From: Ilumatobacteraceae bacterium
GTDB taxonomy: Bacteria > Actinomycetota > Acidimicrobiia > Acidimicrobiales > Ilumatobacteraceae
Direction: 5' to 3'
Assembly: GCA_025464045.1 (NCBI GenBank)
Contig: JAODBQ010000592.1
Span: forward strand, 1 to 5,858
Length of the DNA stretch: 5,858 bases
Part shown: positions 1-5,134 of the stretch, in pieces
How the letters are laid out: each line of letters opens with the position of its first letter
How positions within the stretch are numbered: the stretch's first letter is position 1
Translations under genes and position numbers: made by a program
Notes under the pieces: generated by a model
Told to the model about the DNA's origin: nothing
Seen by the model: only the letters and a program-made list of their open reading frames with translations
Databases searched by the model: none

Positions 1-317
1 CGGCGCTGATTCGACTGCGGCTCGGAGCGGGGCAGCGCGGGGGACACGACCGTGGTGTTCCCGTCGAGCGCGATCTCGATGCCCTCGCTGTCGATGTCGG
101 TCGGCTCGCTGTTCGCCGCAACGACCACGGGGATGTCCTCCCGTGGCTTGCGTCCGAGGGCGACGTCGATGCCGAACAGCCCGGCAGCCAGCATCGCCCC
201 GGCCGCACCGTGACGGCGGCGAGCGGTGGCGATCGGGTCCGAGGACTCGGCGAGCACCCACTCGCCGGGCTCGAGCTGCTCGCCGCCGGGATCAGCGGCC
301 GTGTCGTCGTCAGTCAC
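1..317 (-). CDS. Hypothetical protein, N-terminal part (runs off the left edge)
   Basis: An open reading frame enters from the left edge and can be read for 105 codons from a GTG at 317. The frame upstream stays open only to a TAG at 387-389 and offers no better ATG/GTG start. The protein begins MTDDDTAADPGGEQLEPGEW. It then has a basic patch (TARRRHG, about residues 31-37), a short weakly hydrophobic stretch (GAAGAMLAAGLFGIDVALG, about 37-55), and an acidic region rich in Asp and Glu with the phrase EPTDIDSEGIEI (about 71-82). The hydrophobic stretch is too short and Gly/Ala-rich for me to call it a membrane helix. Codon use matches the neighbours. No Shine-Dalgarno precedes the GTG, but a -10-like hexamer sits 8 bases upstream, which suggests a leaderless transcript. 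I do not recognise a functional family. It resembles small conserved hypothetical proteins of actinobacteria, but that is an impression only. Confidence 0.65.
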   Translation of the reverse strand, partial: MTDDDTAADPGGEQLEPGEWVLAESSDPIATARRRHGAAGAMLAAGLFGIDVALGRKPREDIPVVVAANSEPTDIDSEGIEIALDGNTTVVSPALPRSEPQSNQR

Positions 318-325
318 ACCACAGC

Positions 326-331
326 ACGCTA
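326..331 (-). promoter_or_regulatory. -10 hexamer of the leftward gene
   Basis: On the minus strand TAGCGT occupies 331 down to 326 and fits the actinobacterial TANNNT -10 pattern. The GTG start at 317 lies 8 bases beyond its last base, so a normal transcription start would fall at or next to the start codon. I see no convincing -35 box. The call rests on the hexamer, the spacing and the absence of a ribosome binding site. Confidence 0.4.
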
Positions 332-387
332 CTGCCGGCGGCGTGGAGCGCGGATGGCGGTCCCACAGATGGGTCCGCGCGGGAGCC

Positions 388-393
388 TACAGT
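388..393 (+). promoter_or_regulatory. -10 hexamer of the DNA glycosylase gene
   Basis: TACAGT at 388-393 fits TANNNT. The chosen GTG start begins at 400, six bases after the hexamer, which is the usual distance to a transcription start, so the mRNA is probably leaderless. No Shine-Dalgarno lies in front of the GTG, which agrees with this. No clear -35 box is visible at 16 to 18 bp spacing. The 82-bp space between the two divergent start codons holds both promoters and nothing else I can identify. Confidence 0.45.
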
Positions 394-399
394 GAGCGG

Positions 400-1305
400 G
401 TGCCGGATGGGGTTGGGTCACACCACGCTGGAGCGCAGCACGTCGTGTCGGCGCTGCGCACCGCCCTGGTCGGACGCGCCGTGCTGCGCTTCGACGGTCC
501 CGGGGTGGACGGACCGGCCCCGTCGCTCGGCCGGGTGATCGAGCACGTCAACCGCACGGGCCGCCGGATCCAGATCGGGTGGGACGACGGGCTGATCCTG
601 CACACCCGCCTCGGGCTCGCCGGCGCCTGGCACCTCTACCGCGAGGGCGAGCCGTGGCGCAAACCGTTCGCCCAGGTCCGCGTCGCGATCACCGTCCGCG
701 GCTGGGTCGCCGCCTGCTTCAACGCCCCCGTCGTCGAGACGTACCGCGAGTTCGACCGGCATCGTCACCCCAGCTTCGGCAGGACCGCTCCGGATCTCAG
801 CGGCCGGGGTCCCGACGTCGCCGGGTGCGCGCAGCGGCTGGGCGGCTACCACGATCGCGACGCACCCGTCCTGGACGTGCTGCTCGACCCGCACGTGGTC
901 GTCGGCCTGGGCAACGTGCAGCGCAGCGAGGTGCTGTGGCGCTGCGGGCTGCACCCCTTCGCCCGCGTCGGCGACCTCACGTCGGGCGAGTGCCTGCAGC
1001 TGGTGGGGACGGCGGCGGCCCTCCTCCAGCGCAACGCGGACTACGCGCTGGCGGCCGATCCGGTCGACACGCGCGACGACCTCGTGGTGTACGGCCGCAA
1101 CGGGCAGCGCTGCGGCCGCTGTGGCGACACGATCCAGGTGCGCAGGATCGGCGAGCACCAGCGGGTGCTGTACTGGTGCGCCGGCTGCCAGACGGCCCAC
1201 GATCCCCACCAGGTCGAGCTCGACGAGGCACCGATGGATCCCCGTCCCGCGGCGGCGCGGTACGTGGTCGACTCGCCCTGGCGTCGTTCCGACCTCGCCG
1301 GCTGA
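400..1305 (+). CDS. nei: Fpg/Nei-family DNA glycosylase/AP lyase (endonuclease VIII-like)
   Basis: Predicted base-excision-repair enzyme that removes oxidised bases and nicks the abasic site. The protein is 301 aa, near the family norm of about 260-300. The start at GTG 400 gives VPDG, aligning with the family's MPEG, so Pro2 becomes the catalytic N-terminal nucleophile. The open frame extends upstream to an ATG at 226, but that would bury the proline. Domains in order are the N-terminal beta-sandwich (about 2-125, with LHTRLGLAGAW at 67-77), the H2TH region with GLGNVQRSEVL (169-179) followed by CGLHP, and a C-terminal zinc finger with Cys238, Cys241, Cys260 and Cys263 and the DNA-contacting Arg255 in QRVLYWCAGCQ. 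VYGRNGQRCGRCG is typical of the family. Two oddities: the near-invariant Glu3 is Asp, and the hairpin lysine of the usual RGK motif is Arg55 (TGRR). The Tyr usually found in GxGNxY is Gln174. The family call is secure; whether it is Nei1-, Nei2- or Fpg-like in substrate choice is not, and activity could be altered. Confidence 0.88.
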   Translation: MPDGVGSHHAGAQHVVSALRTALVGRAVLRFDGPGVDGPAPSLGRVIEHVNRTGRRIQIGWDDGLILHTRLGLAGAWHLYREGEPWRKPFAQVRVAITVRGWVAACFNAPVVETYREFDRHRHPSFGRTAPDLSGRGPDVAGCAQRLGGYHDRDAPVLDVLLDPHVVVGLGNVQRSEVLWRCGLHPFARVGDLTSGECLQLVGTAAALLQRNADYALAADPVDTRDDLVVYGRNGQRCGRCGDTIQVRRIGEHQRVLYWCAGCQTAHDPHQVELDEAPMDPRPAAARYVVDSPWRRSDLAG

Positions 1306-1373
1306 ACCGCGGTCGGGCGTGAGTCGGGAGCGGCGTCGGCCGTGATGGTCGCAGTCGTGCCAGGGTTCGGCGG

Positions 1374-2759
1374 ATGGTGAAGGCGGTCGACGATCCGACG
1401 CACGCCCTCGATGCCGGGCTCGCCTCGATCAGGGCGCAGTTCCAGGTGCCGGAGTCGTTCCCCGCCGAGGTGCTCGCGGCAGCAGAGGCTGCGGCGCGGC
1501 GCCGGCCGACGGCGCACTGCGACCGCACCGCGATCCCGTTCGTCACGCTCGATCCGGCGAGCTCCACGGACCTCGACCAGGCGTTCGCGATCGAGACGGC
1601 CGGCACGGACCTGTTGCTGCGCTATGCGATCGCCGACGTCGCCTGGTTCGTCGACGACGGCGACGCGTGCGACGTCGAGGCATGGAGGCGCGGCGAGACG
1701 CAGTACCTGCCGGACGGGCGCGCCGGGCTGTACCCACCGGTGCTGGCCGAGGGCGCGGCGAGCCTGCTCCCCGACGGGCCGCGCCCGGCCGTGGTGTTCG
1801 CCGTGCGCGTGGACCCCGATGGCGCGGCGACGCTGGACGGCGCCGAGCGGGCGATCGTGCACAGCCGGGCAAAGCTCGCCTACACGTCCGTCACCGATGC
1901 CGACCTCCCGCCCCAGTTCGGCGAGCTCGCCCGTCGGGTGCAGGCGGCAGAGGAGCGGCGCGGTGCGAGCAGGGTCGAGCCGCCCGAGCAGGGCGTGGAG
2001 CCCGCGGACGGCGGATGGGCACTGGTGTTCCGCGAGCGGCTCGCGTCCGAGGAACGCAACGCGGCGCTGTCGCTCGCGACCAACCTCGCCGTTGCGGCCA
2101 CGATGGTTCGTGCCGGCACGGGGTTGTTCCGCACGATGGCGGAGCCCGACGAGCGCGCGGTGCAGCGCCTGCGGCACACGGCCCAGGCGTTCGGTCTGCC
2201 CTGGGGGCCGACGGAGACGCTGCAGGCCCTCGAGCACCGCCTCGACGGTCACGACCCGAAGCAGGCGGCGATGATGCTGGCGATACGTCGTGCAGCCGGC
2301 GGGGCCCGGTACGTGCCGTTCGAACCCGGCGTGACGCCGTGGCACTCGGCGATGGCGGCGACCTACGTCCACGCCACGGCACCCCTGCGACGCCTCGCCG
2401 ACCGGTACGTGGTTCGCGCGGCACTGGCCATCGCCAACGGCGAGGCCGTGCCGACAGTGGTGACCGAGGCCTTCACCCGGCTGCCGGAGGTGATGGAGCG
2501 CGCCGATGCGAAAGCCGGTCAGATCCAGCGCGCAGCAGTCGATCTCGCCGAGGCGGTCGTGCTCGCCGAGCGCATCGGGACGACGTTCGAGGCGGTCGTC
2601 ACCGACGTCGACGATCGCGGTGCCCGCGTGCAGTTGCGCGATCAGCCCGTCGTCGGGCGGGTGGCCGCACACCGCGTGCAGCCGGGCGATGTGGTCAAGC
2701 TGAAGCTCGTCGCCGCGGATCCGGTGCAACGCCGGATCGACTTCGCGCGCGTCGGCTGA
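1374..2759 (+). CDS. RNB-domain ribonuclease (short RNase II/R family member)
   Basis: Predicted cytoplasmic 3'-5' exoribonuclease of the RNase II/R superfamily, 461 aa. The metal-binding motif appears as TLDPASSTDLDQAF (58-71), giving Asp60, Asp66 and Asp68 with Gln69 where RNase II and RNase R of E. coli have a fourth Asp. From memory, DLDQA is common among short actinobacterial RNB proteins, so this is probably a family trait. It is followed by YAIADVAWFV (84-93), and later by the nucleotide-contacting arginines in YVHATAPLRRLADRYV (331-346). The last 60 or so residues (TFEAVVTDVDDRGARVQL onward) look like a small OB/S1-type RNA-binding domain. The two N-terminal cold-shock domains of full-length RNase II and RNase R are absent: the RNB domain begins near residue 50. 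The ATG at 1374 follows an in-frame TGA at 1320-1322 with no other start between. AGGG at 1362-1365 is a plausible ribosome binding site. It lies 68 bases after the glycosylase gene on the same strand with no clear promoter between, so cotranscription is possible. Confidence 0.88.
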   Translation: MVKAVDDPTHALDAGLASIRAQFQVPESFPAEVLAAAEAAARRRPTAHCDRTAIPFVTLDPASSTDLDQAFAIETAGTDLLLRYAIADVAWFVDDGDACDVEAWRRGETQYLPDGRAGLYPPVLAEGAASLLPDGPRPAVVFAVRVDPDGAATLDGAERAIVHSRAKLAYTSVTDADLPPQFGELARRVQAAEERRGASRVEPPEQGVEPADGGWALVFRERLASEERNAALSLATNLAVAATMVRAGTGLFRTMAEPDERAVQRLRHTAQAFGLPWGPTETLQALEHRLDGHDPKQAAMMLAIRRAAGGARYVPFEPGVTPWHSAMAATYVHATAPLRRLADRYVVRAALAIANGEAVPTVVTEAFTRLPEVMERADAKAGQIQRAAVDLAEAVVLAERIGTTFEAVVTDVDDRGARVQLRDQPVVGRVAAHRVQPGDVVKLKLVAADPVQRRIDFARVG

Positions 2760-2784
2760 GACGTGCGTTCGTCGTCCTGCGGCG

Positions 2785-2802
2785 CGTCGCCAGGCGGCGA
2801 CG
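2785..2802. terminator. Possible hairpin between convergent genes
   Basis: CGTCGCC at 2785-2791 pairs with GGCGACG at 2796-2802 around a four-base loop (AGGC). This 7-bp GC-rich stem lies in the 47-bp space between the convergent ribonuclease and dehydrogenase stop codons, where it could serve both directions. No run of T follows on either strand, so it is not a classic intrinsic terminator. The second arm is part of the adjacent 17-bp duplication. Confidence 0.3.
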
Positions 2803-2824
2803 ATCTTCAGGCGGCGACGATCTT
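2791..2824. repeat. Perfect 17-bp tandem duplication
   Basis: CAGGCGGCGACGATCTT at 2791-2807 is repeated without change at 2808-2824. The right copy encodes the last residues of the dehydrogenase on the minus strand (Lys-Ile-Val-Ala-Ala) and nearly all of its stop codon (2807-2809). The left copy lies just downstream of the stop. The duplication therefore does not change the protein. 17 is not a multiple of three, so the extra copy would read in another frame if the stop were bypassed. Confidence 0.9.
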
Positions 2825-4216
2825 GCCGATCGCGTTGTTGCCGACGGAGGTGACGTAGAGCTCGCCGTCGGGTCCCACGGACACCGACGACACCGCGCCG
2901 GGCGTGCCGAGCAGCACCTCCGCGCCTGCCGCGCGGTCGACGATCTGCAGGGCACGCACCTGCCCCGAGCAGTAGTCGGCGTAGACGTACCAGCCCTGCA
3001 ACGACGGGATCACGTTGCCGCGGTACCGGGCACCGCCGCTGATCGAGCAGCCCGCGTCGCCGTGCGCGTACTCGTGGATCGGGGGGATGGCGGCGGTGGT
3101 CGGCTGCTCGTCGTTGTACCGGTGGTTCCCCTCGAACGCGCTCCACCCGAAGTTCGCACCGCGCCCGCCGCCGTCGGCGGCCCAGGCGACGTCGATCTCC
3201 TCCCACGCGTTCTGGCCGACGTCGGCGATCCACAGGTCGTTCGTCGCCGGATCGAAGCTGAACCGGAACGGGTTGCGCAGGCCGACGGACCAGATCTCCG
3301 GCTTGGCGCCGCTGACGCCGACGAAGGGGTTGTCGGCCGGGACGGTGTAGGGCTGGTCACCAGTCGCTCGCGGGTCGATCCGCAGGATCTTGCCGAGCAG
3401 ATCCGCGGCGTCGAGCGCCCGCCGCTGGGGATCGCCGCCGGCGCCACCGTCGCCCATCCCGATGTACAGATCGCCGTCCGGGCCGAACGCCAGCTGCCCG
3501 CCGTTGTGGTTCGCGTAGGGCTGCTCGATCTCCAGCACGGCGCGCCGCGAAGCTGCGTCGAAGGTGCCGTCGGCCGCCACGGTGAACTCCTCGATGTGGG
3601 TGTTGCCGGTGTCCGCTGCGGTGTAGTCGATGTACGCGAGCGGGTCCGTCGGATGGAAGGCGAGGCCGAGCAGGCCACGTTCGCCGTCGTCGTCGGTGAG
3701 CGCAGTCACGTCGAGCACCGGCGCGCCCACCGTCCCGTCGGGCGCCACGGGAACGACGGTCCCGTCCTGCGTGGCGACGAACATCCGCTCGTCGCCCGGC
3801 CGCGACGAGATCCCCACCGGCAGGTCGACCTTGGCGAAGTCGACGATGACCGCCGTCGGTGTGGGACCCGGCGCCGCGACCACTGGCGCGACCGACGTCG
3901 GATCGGGCGTGCCACCGGGGCTGGTCGTCGCCGTGCCGCCGTCGGACGTCGGTGTCGTCGCGGACGCCGTGCCCGGTGCCGGTGTGGCCGGTGTGGCCGG
4001 TGTCGGTGTGGCGGGTGTCGTCGTGGTCGCCGCGATCGCTGGCATCGGTGCGCTGCCGCTGCCGGCCCCGGTGCCGGCGGTGGCGCTGCTCGCGGTCGGC
4101 ACCGGTGCGAACGTGACGGACGGCCCACTGCTCCCGACCGAGGCGCCGGAACAGCCCACCATCGTGAGCACGGAGAGGACGACCATGACGGTGCGCGTGT
4201 CGATCGTTCGGGTCAT
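2807..4216 (-). CDS. PQQ-type glucose/sorbosone dehydrogenase family lipoprotein
   Basis: Predicted exported, lipid-anchored six-bladed beta-propeller of the glucose/sorbosone dehydrogenase (sGDH, aldose sugar dehydrogenase) family, 469 aa. The signal peptide is MTRTIDTRTVMVVLSVLTMVG with lipobox Cys22. Next comes a low-complexity Thr/Pro/Ala/Gly linker (about 23-122), then the propeller (about 125-469). Landmarks are RGLLGLAFHP (180-189), NHNGGQLAFGPDGDLYIGMG (236-255) with His237 matching the catalytic base of sGDH, GDGGAGGDP (255-263), and SVGLRNPFRFSFDP (310-323) with Arg314-Asn315 matching the PQQ-contacting pair. Further on are EIDV, HEYAHGDAGCSISGG (381-395) and YVYADYCSGQVRAL (410-423). 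Cys390 and Cys416 may form a disulphide. The ATG at 4216 overlaps the thioesterase stop as ATGA, with GGGA four bases before the start, so translational coupling is likely. The same frame stays open upstream to 4627, but that extension lies over the thioesterase and would spoil the signal peptide. Sugar substrate and PQQ dependence are inferred from the family only. Confidence 0.87.
   Translation of the reverse strand: MTRTIDTRTVMVVLSVLTMVGCSGASVGSSGPSVTFAPVPTASSATAGTGAGSGSAPMPAIAATTTTPATPTPATPATPAPGTASATTPTSDGGTATTSPGGTPDPTSVAPVVAAPGPTPTAVIVDFAKVDLPVGISSRPGDERMFVATQDGTVVPVAPDGTVGAPVLDVTALTDDDGERGLLGLAFHPTDPLAYIDYTAADTGNTHIEEFTVAADGTFDAASRRAVLEIEQPYANHNGGQLAFGPDGDLYIGMGDGGAGGDPQRRALDAADLLGKILRIDPRATGDQPYTVPADNPFVGVSGAKPEIWSVGLRNPFRFSFDPATNDLWIADVGQNAWEEIDVAWAADGGGRGANFGWSAFEGNHRYNDEQPTTAAIPPIHEYAHGDAGCSISGGARYRGNVIPSLQGWYVYADYCSGQVRALQIVDRAAGAEVLLGTPGAVSSVSVGPDGELYVTSVGNNAIGKIVAA
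3851..4150 (-). other. Low-complexity Thr/Pro/Ala/Gly linker of the dehydrogenase lipoprotein
   Basis: About 100 residues between lipobox Cys22 and the propeller are almost entirely Thr, Pro, Ala, Ser and Gly, with only a few Val, Ile, Met and Asp and no Lys, Arg or His. The densest part reads TPATPTPATPATPAPG (67-82). This is the usual composition of a flexible or wall-spanning tether that keeps a folded enzyme away from the membrane. Many Thr residues next to Pro make it a possible target of actinobacterial protein O-mannosylation, which is inference from composition. Confidence 0.7.
3981..4013. repeat. 9-bp imperfect tandem repeats inside the linker
   Basis: GGTGTGGCC occurs at 3981-3989 and 3990-3998, followed by a six-base GGTGTC at 3999-4004 and a one-mismatch copy (GGTGTGGCG) at 4005-4013. 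The unit is three codons and encodes Thr-Pro-Ala on the minus strand, so changes in copy number would alter linker length without breaking the frame. Confidence 0.75.
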
Positions 4217-5067
4217 GTGGTCCCGAAGCGTACGAGTCCCTCCTGCACGACCGTGATCGCGAGCTTGCCGTCCCTGGTGAAGATCGCTCCTCCGGCCAGG
4301 CCGCGGCCGGCACCCGTGGAGAACGACGTCTGGTCGTAGAGCAACCACTCGTCGGCGCGGAACGGGCGGTGGAACCACATCGCATGGTCGAGGCTCGCCA
4401 TCTGCAGGTCGGGGCTGTCCCACGAGAACCCGAACGGCAGCACCGTCGTGTCGAGCAGGGTCATGTCGCTCGCGTAGGTGACGATGCAGGCGTGCAGCGT
4501 CGGGTCGTCCGGCAGCCGCCCGTCGGCACGCAACCACACCCGTTGCGACGTCGCCTTCTGCCCCTGGCGGCTGAACGGGTCGTTGTCGATGTAGCGGATG
4601 TCGATCGGACGGGGACGCTCGTACCACTCGCCCATGCGGTCCTTGAACGGCTCCATCCTCGTCTTGAAGTCCGGCAGGGACTCGGGATCCGGCAGGTTCG
4701 ACGGCTTCGAGATCTGGTGGTCGGGGCCCTTCTCGGGGGCGTGGTAGCTGGCCTGCAGGTTGAAGATCGCGCGGCCGTGCTGGATCGCGACGACGCGCCG
4801 CGTGCTGAAGCTGCGTCCGTCGCGGATGCGATCGACCTCGTACAGGATCGGCAGGTTCGGGTCGCCAGGACGCAGGAAGTAGGCGTGCAGCGAGTGCACC
4901 GTGCGATTCGGCTCGTCGACGGTGCGCGTCGATGCGACGAGGGCCTGCCCGGCCACCTGGCCACCGAACACCCGTTGGCGGTTCTCGTCCGGGGAGCGTC
5001 CGCGGAAGATGTTCACCTCGATGGCCTCGAGGTCGAGCAAGGTCACCAAGTCGTCGAGTGCAGTCAT
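4213..5067 (-). CDS. tesB: Acyl-CoA thioesterase II (TesB-like)
   Basis: Predicted cytoplasmic double-hotdog thioesterase that hydrolyses acyl-CoA to free fatty acid and CoA. It is 284 aa, the normal length for TesB. The N-terminal hotdog carries FRGRSPDENRQRVFGGQVAG (21-40), HSLHAYFLRPGDP (58-70) and DGRSFSTRRV (83-92). The C-terminal hotdog carries YASDMTLL (198-205), SLDHAMWFHRPF (225-236) and VVQEGLVR (273-280). By alignment from memory with E. coli TesB (Asp204, Thr228, Gln278), the catalytic trio here is Asp201, Ser225 and Gln275; Ser for Thr keeps the hydroxyl. I chose ATG 5067 because MTALDDLVTLLDLEAIEV matches the family N-terminus. A GTG three codons upstream (5076) is an equal alternative, and neither has a good ribosome binding site. 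The gene lies 67 bases after the membrane-protein gene and overlaps the dehydrogenase start by four bases (ATGA). Confidence 0.92.
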   Translation of the reverse strand: MTALDDLVTLLDLEAIEVNIFRGRSPDENRQRVFGGQVAGQALVASTRTVDEPNRTVHSLHAYFLRPGDPNLPILYEVDRIRDGRSFSTRRVVAIQHGRAIFNLQASYHAPEKGPDHQISKPSNLPDPESLPDFKTRMEPFKDRMGEWYERPRPIDIRYIDNDPFSRQGQKATSQRVWLRADGRLPDDPTLHACIVTYASDMTLLDTTVLPFGFSWDSPDLQMASLDHAMWFHRPFRADEWLLYDQTSFSTGAGRGLAGGAIFTRDGKLAITVVQEGLVRFGTT

Positions 5068-5134
5068 GGAAGCCACATGATCGCAGAGCCTGGTACCCGT
5101 CTGGCCAACCTGGGAGGTCGAGGATCAGACCGTT
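5068..5134 (-). promoter_or_regulatory. Possible weak promoter in front of the thioesterase gene
   Basis: Reading the minus strand towards the thioesterase, TTGGCC (5108 to 5103, four of six against TTGACA) is followed after 17 bases by TGCGAT (5085 to 5080, three of six against TATAAT). Transcription from it would start just upstream of the ATG at 5067, close to the alternative GTG at 5076. The match is weak and readthrough from the membrane-protein gene is equally possible. Confidence 0.2.

Noticed and set aside
226..399. N-terminal extension of the glycosylase to an upstream ATG at 226
   Set aside because: The extra 58 residues are low complexity, overlap the divergent gene and its promoter, and would bury the catalytic N-terminal proline. 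GTG 400 gives the expected VPDG start.
418..1209. A 263-codon minus-strand open frame antisense to the glycosylase
   Set aside because: It is a shadow of the glycosylase codons; no family motif is visible.
1041..3233. A 730-codon open frame on the minus strand across the glycosylase end, the ribonuclease and part of the dehydrogenase
   Set aside because: It is antisense to the ribonuclease and out of frame with the dehydrogenase. The product is an Arg/His-rich low-complexity protein typical of shadow frames in GC-rich DNA, with no recognisable motif.
3981..4020. Short tandem repeats considered as a CRISPR-like or regulatory array
   Set aside because: The 9-bp unit is three codons long, lies in frame in a Thr-Pro-Ala linker, and has no spacers.
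1667..4339. An 890-codon open frame on the plus strand
   Set aside because: It overlaps the ribonuclease in another frame and then the dehydrogenase in antisense. Composition is Arg/Gly/Ala-rich with no domain, whereas the overlapped frames carry clear enzyme motifs.
4217..4627. N-terminal extension of the dehydrogenase lipoprotein to 4627
   Set aside because: The extension lies entirely within the thioesterase gene. The ATG at 4216 gives a normal lipoprotein signal peptide and an ATGA overlap.
5099..5130. Nested inverted repeat (GTCTG/CAGAC outer, ACCT/AGGT inner with a GGG loop) between the membrane-protein and thioesterase genes
   Set aside because: The arms are only 5 and 4 bp, with unpaired bases between, and no T tract follows. 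This is too weak to call a terminator or operator.
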